The notes beneath the pieces are model-generated. The model did no database searches and had not been told where the DNA came from. It was given only the letters and a program-made list of their open reading frames with translations. Shown here piece after piece: positions 53,205 through 57,230 of a stretch of 64,000 nt of DNA. The position numbers were made by a program, and so were the translations under genes. The DNA is from Microglena sp. YARC (Eukaryota > Chlorophyta > Chlorophyceae > Chlamydomonadales > Chlamydomonadaceae). The stretch covers positions 83,802,987-83,866,986 of the forward strand of contig CM039463.1 of assembly GCA_022414725.1 (NCBI GenBank), given 5' to 3'. Each line of letters starts with the position of its first letter. Position 1 is the stretch's first letter.

Positions 53205-55441
53205 CTTTTTGATTTATTGATTTATTGATTTATTACCACCGTGTGCTGTTACTTCAGGTTCTGGTTTCAGAGCAAGTGCGTGAACAGGATAGCATCAGTT
53301 GTAAAGTCCCATTTACTTATTCCTTTCTTTATTTCTTTATTTATTTCTTTATTTATGTATTTATGTTTACATCCATTCATTCATTTATTTCATTTATGTA
53401 TTTATTACCACTGCGTGCTTTTGTCTTGTCTTTTACATGTTCAAGTCTACTTGACACCACGAGGGTGTATGAGCCTCTGTGCTTAAACAAAAATAAAAAG
53501 CACCCACAAAGCAAAAACTGTGTGCTGAAACCAGGCTGAAACTTAAGGTTCTGGTTGGTCGGCCCCCCTATGGGGGACAGACCTATGGGATACTTCCGCG
53601 AAATTGTGTAGTTGGTGCTGTTTCTTCAAATTCTCCAAAAATTCCTAAGAAAACCGGTCACATAAGCCGGTTAACTGAGTTCTCTGAAATCTAAGCAATT
53701 CGTGCTCGATTCCATCGTCGCAGGGGATGGTTCTTCTTTTTCACCTTGCTTGCGACTTAGTAACTTCCCTGACCTCGATGAACAGTTGTTATGCCGGTAG
53801 ACGCAAGGTTTGCAGCGTTAAACTTGCAAAGCAGTTCGCATGGTTGCAAGTCCAATACGCAACCTCACGTCACAACTTCTCTGCGAATTGTTTGCCCACC
53901 CGTGTAGCTTGTACCCGCTGTCAAAAGCATGCGTTGAATTCGCAAAGCAAGTTGAATAGTCTCAACACCAGTACATGCAAAGCCTCGCACGTCCAATAGT
54001 CGCAAAGCAGATTGAATAGTCTGAAAGCAAGTTCACTGTCCGCAAAGCAACTCCAATGGTCGAAGAGCAACTTCGCTTCTCAACTTCCTTGGGAGTTGCT
54101 GTACCTGCGGAATGGTGCACTTCGGTAACCAACCTGCTGTCGAAAGCTTGCCCCGGAGAGCACTTATTCGCGTTCGAATCTCAGGGTTGCGGACTGTAGA
54201 CGGGTTTTCATTTTTCGTGTCCCTCCTGTCATGTGGACTCAATCTAGGGACCTGGAGCATATCCAACACAACAGCTGACTAACAAGCTCTCATCGTAGAC
54301 ACACGGAAACCATGTTCAACATCCATCAGAAACAGCCCAAGAAAGAAGGCATCCGCTTGAACTGCATTCACACACCTGCTACAATAAATGACATATACAT
54401 GACGGCTCTCTCACAGTTCTTTAAATTCTACAAGTACAAGCATACCACTGGATGCCAAGCCCAGACATGAAACATAACATGACAATCTACGTTAAATATT
54501 CAAAACGATCAAGTTGTTGGCAATCGCAATTAGCAAATGTATCACACTGCACGTCGTTTCACCTTGGCATACCCACATGAACAACTTTGTTATATTTATC
54601 AACTTTCAACAATGATACAAATGACAAATGATAACAATGATACAAATGACAAATGAACTACAATCCCAGAAGCCATCGTGTACTATACCCCACCCCCGGG
54701 GCCGACCTCCAGGGGACCCGCCAGGGCACCCTACTATTTTAGAGCAAGCTGCCCAACAAGTGCATGAGCAGGATGGAATCAATTGTGAAGTCCCATCCAT
54801 TTATTTAGTTGGTTAGTTGGTTAGTTAGTTAGTTAGTTATCTCATATTTATTTATCTATTTATTTATGTATTCATTCATTCATTTTTAATTCATTTGTGT
54901 ATGTATTTATTTATTACCACTGTGTGCTGTAAGTTCAGGTTCTGGTTTTAGAGCAAGCTACCCAACAAGTGCGTGGTCAAGATGGCATCACCGCATCAGT
55001 TGTGAAATCACATCCATTTATTTATATATGTATTCATTCATTATTCCATTCATTTATTTATTTTATTTATGTATTTATTTCCACTGCGTGCTGTAACTTC
55101 AGGTTCTAGTTTTAGAGCAAGCTGCACAGCAAGTGCGCGAACAAGATGGCATCAGCTGTGAAGTCATCGACCTCCGCACGCTCATCCCATGGGACGTCAG
55201 TGCAGTGGTGGATTCTGTCAACAAAACAGGCCGCCTGATTGTTAGCCATGAGGCCCCTGTAACCTCTGGTTTCGGGGCTGAGGTGGTCGCAACCATCTCC
55301 AGGAACTGCTTTCTTAGGCTCGAGGCACCACCCACACGAGTGTGTGGGCTCGACACTCCGTTTCCCCTAGTGTTTGAGCCAATATACCTCCCCTCCGTGC
55401 CGAAACTGATCCATGCCATTCGTGAGGTAGTCAACTTCTAA
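238..55441 (+). CDS. BCKDHB: Branched-chain 2-oxoacid dehydrogenase E1 beta subunit, 3' part, spliced (8 exons)
   Basis: Join of 238-316, 2175-2233, 4856-4873, 6126-6216, 9615-9688, 11293-11387, 52056-52167 and 55103-55441. All junction phases agree, giving 867 nt (288 residues plus TAA). The family product pairs with E1-alpha as a thiamine-diphosphate-dependent alpha2beta2 decarboxylase in the mitochondrial matrix, acting on the 2-oxoacids of Leu, Ile and Val. Visible landmarks in order are [118 protein letters not shown] and [14 protein letters not shown]. The first six exons belong to the pyrimidine-binding transketolase-like domain and the last two to the C-terminal domain. The family is usually about 330-390 residues with a transit peptide, so the N-terminal part is missing at the window edge. 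The [13 protein letters not shown] block favours BCKDH over pyruvate dehydrogenase E1-beta. Introns range from 1.25 to 40.7 kb. Confidence 0.95.
345..590 (-). repeat. Intronic ~160-bp repeat, inverted units
   Basis: Between 345 and 590 lie about one and a half units that are the reverse complement of the repeat filling 690-2045: GGGCTGCTTGG, then a GGTGGTGGT tract, GTGAGGGGGCACTCATG and GATCGCTGAGCAAGTAATGG. The region 590-690 is the turning point between the two orientations. Confidence 0.8.
690..2045 (+). repeat. Intronic ~130-250-bp tandem repeat, about 8 units
   Basis: Each unit contains ACCTGCTCAGCAATCATG (near 660, 836, 966, 1132, 1341, 1590, 1761 and 1919), then GAGTGCCCCCTCACACCC, a CCACCACC/CATCATCAACCC tract, CCCTTGCAGGTCCAAGCAGC and CCAAGAAATTGCC followed by T-rich DNA. 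A C-run of about 40 bases lies near 790-830 and TG/CA-rich DNA near 905-950. Open frames through these units are low-complexity Pro/His strings with no family resemblance. It lies in the intron between exons a and b. Confidence 0.85.
2046..2174 (+). other. Intron 3' end before exon b
   Basis: Largely unique intron DNA ending in TACTGGAATTGCAG, the acceptor for exon b. I see no gene in it. Confidence 0.6.
2175..2233 (+). CDS. BCKDHB: BCKDHB exon b
   Basis: Acceptor TTGCAG|GC and donor GCT|GTAAGT. It contributes [19 protein letters not shown] after completing the split glycine from exon a. It is the only exon here for which I find no echo copies. Confidence 0.95.
2234..2760 (+). repeat. Simple repeats and a ~103-bp duplicated unit in the b-c intron
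   Basis: GAT/GGT trinucleotide repeats at 2238-2342 are followed by an AT dinucleotide tract at about 2416-2500. Then come two to three copies of a unit with ATTGTTTCACCATTTGCCGA, GTTCGCCCCTCTTGTCC and ACATACAAAAACCTGAACT (2518-2730). Non-coding. Confidence 0.8.
2761..3080. other. Intron DNA with hairpins
   Basis: A symmetric palindrome surrounds TTTATAGCTAAAGCTATAAA at about 2796-2816, and GGCCCCTTTAAAAGGGCCCC near 2877-2896 is a second. No gene seen. Confidence 0.6.
3080..4845 (+). repeat. AT-rich intronic repeat, ~120-240-bp units, about 11 copies
   Basis: Recurrent core CTTGTCCACATGAA (near 2565, 2668, 3089, 3323, 3605, 3795, 4262, 4518 and 4827, with variants between), followed by GCTAGCTCGTGCTAATTAAT, AGCTAGAGCACGCATGTGTG and an A/T-rich spacer ending GCTACTTACACTCCC. 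Spacing is irregular, so units differ by internal deletions. The final unit runs directly into the acceptor of the 18-nt exon. Confidence 0.85.
4856..4873 (+). CDS. BCKDHB: BCKDHB exon c, 18-nt microexon
   Basis: Acceptor GGCGTAG|GAC and donor GCG|GTGAGT. The 18 bases encode DYIFPA in phase 0 on both sides, exactly the residues needed between EIQFA (exon b) and FDQLVNEA (exon d). Three decayed copies follow downstream. Confidence 0.92.
4880..5460 (+). repeat. 30-bp minisatellite, about 18 copies
   Basis: Near-perfect tandem repeat of TTCTTTATTAGTTCTTTTAT plus TTCTTATTAG, nearly pure T-rich on the sense strand. It sits between the microexon and its decayed copies. Confidence 0.95.
5473..5638 (+). 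pseudogene. Three decayed copies of the 18-nt microexon
   Basis: At 5473-5489 ACTTCATCTTCCCTGCA lacks an acceptor AG. At 5544-5561 TACTACATCTTGCCGGCG lacks both splice sites. At 5615-5638 ACAG|GACTTG..TTCCCAGCG keeps an acceptor, but its donor reads ATGAGT instead of GTGAGT. Each is followed by the same T-rich context as the intact exon. Confidence 0.8.
5639..5787 (+). repeat. TTTA-rich simple repeat and acceptor region
   Basis: Mostly (TTTA)n, ending in ACTCCTGCACAG, the acceptor of the first echo of exon d. Confidence 0.7.
5788..6015 (+). pseudogene. Two echo copies of BCKDHB exon d 5' part
   Basis: TTTGATCAGCTTGTGAATGA occurs at 5788 and 5970 behind the same CCTGCACAG acceptor as the intact exon at 6126. 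Both diverge after GAAGCTGTG(G/A)A and run into a CAACCTGACTTG.. spacer with ACCCTCAACACCC repeats. Confidence 0.9.
6126..6216 (+). CDS. BCKDHB: BCKDHB exon d
   Basis: Acceptor CTGCACAG|TTT and donor TATG|GTACGT. Encodes [20 protein letters not shown] then [10 protein letters not shown], ending in phase 1. This is the third and only complete copy in a tandem triplet. Confidence 0.95.
6238..6356 (+). repeat. (GTT)n microsatellite
   Basis: More than 30 GTT triplets directly after the exon d donor region. Its translation is a poly-Val or poly-Asn artefact. Confidence 0.95.
6365..6602 (+). repeat. Dispersed intronic repeat, first copies
   Basis: Shares TTTTGGTATTAGGCCAAACA, GACTAAAGAAGATTGACATG, AACGATCACTGGTAAAATAA and TATACCGGTTGTAGT with copies at 7640-8060. 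No gene. Confidence 0.75.
6603..6800 (+). repeat. 30-bp tandem repeat, 6 copies
   Basis: Unit ATGTGGTGCCAAACAGTTGA plus CTTAAGATTG, almost identical between copies. It appears to be a local amplification of the neighbouring GGCCAAACAATTG..GATTGACATGG repeat. Confidence 0.95.
6801..7045. other. Intron DNA without recognised feature
   Basis: AT-rich; includes an imperfect inverted pair around AATATTATTGTGAC and AATAATATTAG (about 6926-6967). Nothing coding seen. Confidence 0.5.
7046..7430 (+). mobile_element. tRNA-headed SINE-like element
   Basis: The head resembles a tRNA gene: an A-box-like TGGCTCAATGG at 7058-7068 and a B-box GGTTCGAATCC at 7097-7107. It is followed by a body with GTCAACCACCATGGTAGC. 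A second body copy (7311-7430) has CGCTGTCAACCGCCATGG and ends GGCTCCCTTAATATCACGCC. The complete arrangement appears inverted at 13523-13725. I do not call it a functional tRNA because the acceptor stem does not pair convincingly. Such elements are copied by LINE machinery from polymerase III transcripts. Confidence 0.75.
7514..7625 (+). mobile_element. SINE-like body fragment
   Basis: Repeats the body CGCTGTCAACCGCCATGGTA, GTAAAGTAGCAGCCAGTTCC and GGCTCCCTTAATACCACGCC, without the tRNA-like head. Confidence 0.7.
7635..8060 (+). repeat. Dispersed intronic repeat, three copies
   Basis: Tandem copies of the GGCCAAAACAATTG / GACTAAAG..GATTGACATGG / AATCACTGGTAAAATAACAA / TATACCGGTTGTGGTCGC unit (about 110-160 bp), also present at 6365-6602. 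Confidence 0.8.
8100..8510 (+). repeat. Duplicated ~240-bp intronic unit
   Basis: Two copies of a block with TTTGGTAGCATTTACTGGTA, AAATAACATTGACTGGC, CCCCAAACAATCG, TTGAATAATTAGGCATATG and CTATCTCGACAAGTGCCTGG. Parts recur at 8700-8810 and 9090-9190. Confidence 0.75.
8513..8625 (-). repeat. Dispersed 115-bp element, inverted copy
   Basis: The reverse complement of 8513-8625 matches 55480-55595 almost base for base, for example CCAGGGGTAGGCCAAATAGG and CACTGATGAACTGAACCCC. A more diverged copy is at 52640-52752. Confidence 0.85.
8626..8691. repeat. (ACAT)n microsatellite
   Basis: About 16 copies of CATA/ACAT. The apparent peptides YIHTYIHT are artefacts. Confidence 0.95.
8806..9370. repeat. 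C-run and CA-repeat block
   Basis: Tandem copies of CACATTTGTACCCCTTTACC plus CCTTACAGCATCC alternate with long poly-C runs (8945-8990, 9220-9237) and a (CA)n tract at 9245-9300. Part of the 8100-8510 repeat recurs at 9090-9190. Non-coding. Confidence 0.9.
9383..9529 (+). pseudogene. Two echo copies of BCKDHB exon e 5' part
   Basis: Copies at 9383-9417 and 9495-9529 reproduce AATGCAG|GTGCTGTGGG plus the following 25 bases ([10 protein letters not shown] and [10 protein letters not shown]), then run into CACCAACCACCAACC spacers. The intact exon follows at 9615 behind the same CAATGCAG acceptor. Confidence 0.92.
9615..9688 (+). CDS. BCKDHB: BCKDHB exon e
   Basis: Acceptor AATGCAG|GT and donor CTCAAG|GTACGC. 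Encodes [20 protein letters not shown] then PGLK, containing the conserved HSQSPEAFF segment of E1-beta. Phase 1 in, phase 0 out. Confidence 0.95.
9705..9940. repeat. 26-bp tandem repeat
   Basis: About eight copies of CATGATGAGATATATGATCC plus TCATAT, rich in self-complementary ATATCATGAT. It lies between exon e and the downstream copies of that exon's 3' end. Confidence 0.9.
9946..10110 (+). pseudogene. Three echo copies of BCKDHB exon e 3' end plus donor
   Basis: CATGTGCCTGGACTCAA recurs at 9951-9967 (donor lost, ATGTAGG), 10025-10041 (donor AAG|GTATGC) and, with one change, at about 10093-10109 (donor AAG|GTGAGC). Two of the three keep strong donor sequences. Confidence 0.88.
10111..10440. 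other. Intron DNA, partial dispersed repeats
   Basis: A partial copy of the 75-bp dispersed element lies near 10160-10195 (TTGCACTGGGGCCAACCACC), then GC-rich hairpin-prone DNA around GGTCGCAAGGGGGTGCGACC (about 10329-10348). No exon recognised. Confidence 0.55.
10441..11290 (+). repeat. ~199-bp tandem array carrying BCKDHB exon f echoes
   Basis: Four units spaced 199, 199 and 192 bp, plus 200 bp to the intact exon. Each contains a partial exon f, GGGGTTAGGTTTTAAGG, CCATCCTGCAGAGTTGTAGG, TTACAAGATAACCCATCC and a run of CCCTAAA-type telomere-like heptamers. The run directly precedes the CTTGCAG or CCTGCAG acceptor. Confidence 0.92.
10503..11150 (+). pseudogene. Four echo copies of BCKDHB exon f 5' part
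   Basis: Copies begin at 10503, 10702, 10901 and 11093, each as GCAG|GTGGTGATCCCCAGC. Copies 1-3 share a deletion (CCAAAGTCTGCTGCTATC) that breaks the frame. Copy 4 keeps CCAAAGGTCTGCTGCTCTC but also diverges after ATCATGG. None contains the VVFFEPK half. Confidence 0.92.
11293..11387 (+). CDS. BCKDHB: BCKDHB exon f
   Basis: Acceptor CCTGCAG|GTG and donor ATGAT|GTGAGA. Encodes [20 protein letters not shown] then [11 protein letters not shown]; the split Met codon AT|G is completed by exon g. Fifth and only complete copy of its series. Its donor opens the 40.7-kb intron. Confidence 0.95.
11430..11511 (+). pseudogene. Two echo copies of BCKDHB exon f 3' end
   Basis: At 11430-11449 ACTTCGAGCCCAAGATGAT is followed by an intact GTGAGA donor. 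At about 11493-11511 ACTTTGAGCCCAAGATGCT is followed by GCGAGC. The spacer is ACAATTCAAATTCAAATTC. Confidence 0.88.
11520..11850 (+). repeat. Two copies of the 75-bp dispersed element plus GGTGG tract
   Basis: GACGAGGCGTGAGGTTGAGG-like elements at about 11641-11712 and 11768-11838 both end TTGAACTGGGGCCAACCACC. A G-rich tract (11585-11605) precedes them. Confidence 0.8.
11860..12250 (+). repeat. ~186-bp tandem duplication
   Basis: Two copies of a block: CAGTGCCCAGTGTGGGTG, GGGGCGGCAGAGAGGGCAGG, TTGTACCATACTGACACGGC and GGGTAACATATAATTCAAC. Non-coding. Confidence 0.85.
12251..12620. other. Intron DNA without recognised feature
   Basis: Includes an open frame of about 100 codons on each strand (12267-12609) resembling no family I know, and a short (ATGT)n tract at 12335-12353. 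Nothing supports a gene. Confidence 0.5.
12621..12662 (+). repeat. Left copy of inverted ~41-bp motif flanking the array region
   Basis: CAGGGCTTTTTATTTCCGCT followed by ATATATAGCGATCGCTAG. The reverse complement of 51153-51192 matches it with a few changes. The TAGCGATCGCTA core is itself palindromic. Confidence 0.65.
12663..13000. repeat. 57-bp tandem repeat, 6 copies
   Basis: Unit ACCAAAAAAGGAAGGACAGG, GAAAGGGGGCTGCCTGGAAG, CTGCTACCCGTAGC; the last copies vary slightly. Since 57 is divisible by three, frames stay open on both strands. The CTGCCTAGAAGCTGCT segment recurs near 60945. Confidence 0.93.
13001..13522. other. Intron DNA with a ~60-bp direct repeat
   Basis: A GAT-rich tract (13011-13060) is followed by two copies of CACAAACCAGC(A/G)ACATGTATGG and GCTTCCTCAAG (near 13246 and 13486). 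No exon recognised. Confidence 0.55.
13523..13725 (-). mobile_element. SINE-like element, complete inverted copy
   Basis: On the minus strand it starts with CCCAGTTTGGCGAATGG, with A-box-like TGGTTCAATGG (13699-13709) and B-box GGTTTGAATCC (13656-13666). The body is CGCTGTCAACCGCCATGG and GGTAAAGTAGCAGCCTGTTC, ending GCTCCCTTAATACCATGCCC and a short tail. About 200 bp; the best-preserved copy in the window. Confidence 0.78.
13760..13855 (+). repeat. 75-bp dispersed element with AATA tract
   Basis: (AATA)n followed by GTACGCCTTGTTACGAGGCG, TGAGGTTGAGGGGGCCAGCC and CACTGGGGCCGACCA. Same family as 11641, 11768, 52846 (inverted) and 58236. Confidence 0.8.
13985..14078 (+). repeat. GC-rich dispersed element truncated by the satellite
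   Basis: GGTCAGCGCTTTTTAGTCC, AAAAAGCGCAAAAACTGCG and CCCACAGGGGGTTGAAAAA, breaking off at GGCTCAAAAA exactly where the satellite starts. Other copies lie at about 61995-62180 (inverted) and 62950-63130. Confidence 0.8.
14081..50670 (+). repeat. 36.6-kb satellite array of a 50-bp unit (~730 copies)
   Basis: The unit, read in pieces, is CACACCTGGACTAGATTAAC, CAAACCTGGATGTGCCTGGA, CACTTTACCC. It contains CCTGGA three times, suggesting origin from three 16-17-bp subunits. Lengths of 49, 50 and 51 bp arise almost wholly from the C-run (TTTACCCAC, TTTACCCCAC, TTTAACCCCAC). The array is head-to-tail in one orientation. Short open frames (about 60 codons) on both strands are artefacts of a period not divisible by three; each passes a stop within three units. 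It lies wholly inside one BCKDHB intron. Confidence 0.97.
18405..37900 (+). repeat. Degraded middle section of the satellite
   Basis: The same 50-bp unit, but with indels in nearly every copy: GG reduced to G (CCTGACTAG, CCTGATGTG), lost bases in CCCC/AAA runs, inserted single bases and occasional larger losses. Around 30280-30840 extra bases dominate instead of losses. The flanking parts (14081-18405 and 37900-50670) are near-perfect, with some irregular patches near 39150, 40750-40860, 41560-41700 and 45410-45450. Confidence 0.9.
50671..51152. other. Intron DNA right of the array
   Basis: Short tandem copies of GTGCTTCCTCAATGTATGA (50760-50850), then T/C-rich DNA and AGCGACAGTATCGCT (near 51126), a small palindrome. 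No exon recognised. Confidence 0.55.
51153..51192 (-). repeat. Right copy of inverted ~41-bp motif flanking the array region
   Basis: AAAATTAGCGATCGCTATAC then ATGGCTGAAAAAAAGCCCTG. Its reverse complement aligns with 12621-12662. Confidence 0.65.
51193..51720. repeat. Mixed short repeats
   Basis: Two copies of a GGAGTTCAACGAAGTG block (51195, 51308), an 18-G run near 51274, two copies of GAACCCTCCCGGATGTTGTG separated by (TTGG)n (51540-51635), and an (ATGTA)n tract at 51666-51708. The last may be the tail of a second, unidentified LINE 3' end. Confidence 0.75.
51725..51919 (+). pseudogene. Two echo copies of BCKDHB exon g 5' part
   Basis: Copy 1 (51725-51776) is diverged: CAAGGAGGATGTTCCAAATG, GAGAGCACTACGTGCCTCTT. 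Copy 2 (51867-51919) keeps its acceptor (TGCCAG|GTGTCGC) and an open frame ([18 protein letters not shown]). Both then run into CCACTCCCA.. and CCAACTAAAAT spacers. The intact exon is at 52056. Confidence 0.9.
52056..52167 (+). CDS. BCKDHB: BCKDHB exon g
   Basis: Acceptor GATTCTAG|GTATCGC and donor CAGCAG|GTGAGT. Completes the split Met and encodes [20 protein letters not shown] then [17 protein letters not shown], the start of the C-terminal transketolase-like domain. Third copy of its series. Confidence 0.95.
52131..52425 (+). repeat. 41-bp tandem repeat of exon g 3' end and donor, 7 donors
   Basis: The last bases of exon g (GACACTTGTTGGTTGGGGGC, AGCAG|GTGAGTTGG) are repeated so that GTGAGT starts at 52168, 52209, 52250, 52291, 52332, 52373 and 52414, a period of exactly 41 bp. 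Only the third copy alters the CAG before the donor (CCAC|GTGAG). Use of any later donor would read through TGA soon after 52168. Confidence 0.95.
52426..52635. repeat. ~50-bp repeat with GGATGGATGGGTTAGGG
   Basis: Four or five irregular copies of TGGATGGATGGGTTAGGGTG plus CTAG.TG.(C)GATG, ending in a G-rich tract near 52600. Non-coding. Confidence 0.8.
52640..52752 (+). repeat. Dispersed 115-bp element, diverged copy
   Basis: CCAGGGGGTGGCTAAGTAGG, AGAGACATGCCCAACCATG and ACTGATGAAATGAACC align with 55480-55595. Confidence 0.75.
52846..53086. repeat. Inverted 75-bp element followed by ATTC/ATTT tracts
   Basis: GACTGGCCCCCTCAACCTCA (inverted 75-bp element, 52858-52890), then (ATTC)n and (TTTA)n up to the ACTTCAG acceptor of the first exon h echo. 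Confidence 0.8.
53087..53310 (+). pseudogene. Echo copies 1 and 2 of BCKDHB exon h 5' part
   Basis: Copies at 53087-53139 and 53258-53310, 171 bp apart and nearly identical. Each starts ACTTCAG|GTTCTGGTTTC and reads [17 protein letters not shown] (K for E in copy 2). Relative to the intact exon 12 bases are deleted (LEQAAQQ reduced to SEQ). Each ends at AAGTCCC, followed by (ATTT)n or a T-rich tract. Confidence 0.92.
53311..53445. repeat. ATTT/ATTC simple repeats
   Basis: T-rich (TTTA)n with ATTCATTC, following the second exon h echo. Non-coding. Confidence 0.8.
53440..53528 (-). mobile_element. Isolated LINE 3' end, inverted
   Basis: The reverse complement reads TTTGCTTTGTGGGTGC, CTCATACACCCTCGTGGTGT and CAAGTAGACTTGAACATGT, matching the LINE terminus at 60229-60303. 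Only about 90 bp remains. Confidence 0.8.
53529..54736. other. Intron DNA, no exon recognised
   Basis: Contains a cluster of short direct repeats (CGCAAAGCA.. at 53935-54060) and a duplicated ATGATACAAATGACAAATGA (54612, 54636). Open frames of up to about 90 codons show no known domain. Confidence 0.5.
54737..55010 (+). pseudogene. Echo copies 3 and 4 of BCKDHB exon h 5' part
   Basis: Copy 3 (54737-54794) reads [18 protein letters not shown] but lacks a convincing acceptor (ACTATTTTAGAGC). Copy 4 (54939-55010) starts GTTCAG|GTTCTGGTTTTAG and carries extra bases (ATCACCGCATCAG) that shift the frame. Both run into CCATCCATTTATTTA tracts. Confidence 0.9.
55103..55441 (+). CDS. BCKDHB: BCKDHB exon h (terminal exon)
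   Basis: Acceptor ACTTCAG|GTT; TAA at 55439-55441. Encodes 112 residues: [20 protein letters not shown], then [51 protein letters not shown] and a C-terminus ending REVVNF. This is the core of the E1-beta C-terminal domain. Fifth copy of its series and by far the longest unbroken coding stretch of the gene here. Confidence 0.96.
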   Translation, partial: VLVLEQAAQQVREQDGISCEVIDLRTLIPWDVSAVVDSVNKTGRLIVSHEAPVTSGFGAEVVATISRNCFLRLEAPPTRVCGLDTPFPLVFEPIYLPSVPKLIHAIREVVNF

Positions 55442-55640
55442 TGCAGTCGTGTGTGTAGATTTTATGTTATGTGTTCGGTCCAGGGGTAGGCCAAATAGGC
55501 TAAAGGGACTTGCCCAACCGTAGTAGGAAGGGCTTAAATAGAAAAGGCACTGATGAACTGAACCCCAAACAATCGTTTTACTGACGGGGGGGCTGAGTTC
55601 GTGCTACAGTGATCATTTATGTATACCGTACAATATAATT
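55442..55640 (+). repeat. BCKDHB 3' region with dispersed 115-bp element
   Basis: The element CCAGGGGTAGGCCAAATAGG..CACTGATGAACTGAACCCC lies at 55480-55595, only about 40 bp after the stop, probably within the 3' UTR. No TGTAA signal is visible in the first 200 bases after the stop. Confidence 0.7.
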
Positions 55641-56280
55641 AAATCATCATCTCATCTGGGATGATAATTTAATTGTGCGATTATTATCGCATTTTTTATA
55701 AATTATATTAGGTAGGTAGGTAGAGTTTAGAGACTATTTGACAGATTTTGGTTCCATATCATGCAGCTGAGCACTTCTGTCATGCAAACTGCTTGACATT
55801 TAAGTGTTGGAGAGATCTGAGGATGAAAATCTTTAATAACCAGCTTCTTGATCTGAAATATAGTTTATTTGCATAGACTTTTGGATATATGTTAGATGAT
55901 AATGATGATTTACATTTTGCTGGTGCCCTGCTGGACTACAAACGTGCCCTCAGCTTGACGGAGTCAAGGGGGTCTTATGAACATCATCAGCACAAAGAAG
56001 AAAAGAAAGAGAAACATAATTTGATGTGCCATTCTGTTTGCTTAAAAAAGTCGTCGGTCTTCCGAGTACATAATTACAATTATCCAACCAGAATATGTTA
56101 GATGAGATGTTGAAACTGCCTCAAGCAGCAGAGCTGGGGGTCCTCATAAAGTACCCTGGTCTGCATGGCACGCACGGTCACACGTAGACTACATGCCAAA
56201 CCAAGGCCATAAAGGTCCTAGTCCTCAACAAGGCAAACAGACTCCACTAGGTGACAAGGGCCTGGAGGACCACATGAACA
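55641..56280. other. Intergenic DNA
   Basis: AT-rich. The segment GATGATAATGATGATTTACA..CTGCTGGACTACAAACGTGC (about 55895-55945) is a diverged copy of the tract at 2325-2400 inside the gene. No gene recognised. Confidence 0.5.
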
Positions 56281-56283
56281 AGC

Positions 56284-56309
56284 ATGAGAGAGAGAGAGAG
56301 GGAGAGAGA

Positions 56310-56394
<85 letters not shown>
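56284..56394. repeat. (AG)n microsatellite
   Basis: About 50 AG dinucleotides with a few GGG interruptions. Confidence 0.95.
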
Positions 56395-56395
<1 letters not shown>

Positions 56396-57230
56396 TCGTT
56401 ACATAAACTCAGCAAATCATTGCCGAGACAGGACAGCAGCACAGCCTGCCTAGCATCAAAGTGCATGAGAGTTTTTGAGGCACACCCACAAACCTGGAAA
56501 ATAAACCTAGGAACAGTAAAAAAAGGAAGCAAACTAGAGGCGGAAAGGGGAGGGATGCCGAGGCAGGCAATCCAGAGCACCAAGCCCAACAACCACAAGA
56601 GATAGAGGAGCGCCGAATAAAAAAGCCAAAGACAACCAAGGACAAGCGCTATGAGCACCTTAATATGCAGCGATAATGTCCTTGAACGGAAAATGGCGCA
56701 AGTCAACCCAGCACAGCCATCTTGCAGAAAAGGACCAGAGTGCCTTGGATTAAAACCATAGGCACCCCCTCTACTAAAGGAAGAATCCAGATTGCATGAG
56801 GGTTTTTCTCAGAGAGAGAAGATTCGTTACATAAACTCAGCAAATCATTGCCACGACAGGACAGCAGCACAGCCTGCCTACCATCAAATTTTATAACAGG
56901 GAGCATGAGGGTTTTTGAGGCACCCCCCAAAACCTAAAAAACAAACTAGGTACCTGTAGGAACAGTCAAAAAAAGGAAACAAACTAGAGGCGGAAAGGAG
57001 AGCGGAAAGGGGAGAGATGCCAAGGTAGGCAATCCAGAGCACCAAGCCCAACAAACACAAGAGAGGAGGGCCTGACCAAAAAGAACTAAAGATCGCCCAT
57101 GTGCATGCGCTATGAGCATCTTAATATGCAGCGATGATGCCCTTACAGGGAAAAAGTACAAGTCAAACCAACATAACCATCTTGCAGAAAAGGACCTGAG
57201 TGCCTAGGATGACAACCATAGAAACCCCAT
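56394..57230. repeat. ~425-bp tandem duplication
   Basis: Copy A (from 56394) and copy B (from 56820) share TTCGTTACATAAACTCAGCA, GACAGGACAGCAGCACAGCC, AAACTAGAGGCGGAAAGG, GGCAATCCAGAGCACCAAGC, TTAATATGCAGCGATGATG and CATCTTGCAGAAAAGGACC. Open frames on either strand lack domain resemblance. The AG tract sits at the left edge of copy A, and a short AGAGAGAGAAG remnant marks the same point in copy B. Confidence 0.85.

Noticed and set aside
53727..54269. Small open frames of 78-90 codons on both strands
   Set aside because: No recognisable domain, and they lie within the g-h intron of the BCKDHB gene.
56218..56706. Minus-strand frame with Leu-rich stretches that look like membrane segments
   Set aside because: Part is the (AG)n microsatellite read as SLSLSL; the remainder is a duplicated non-coding block.
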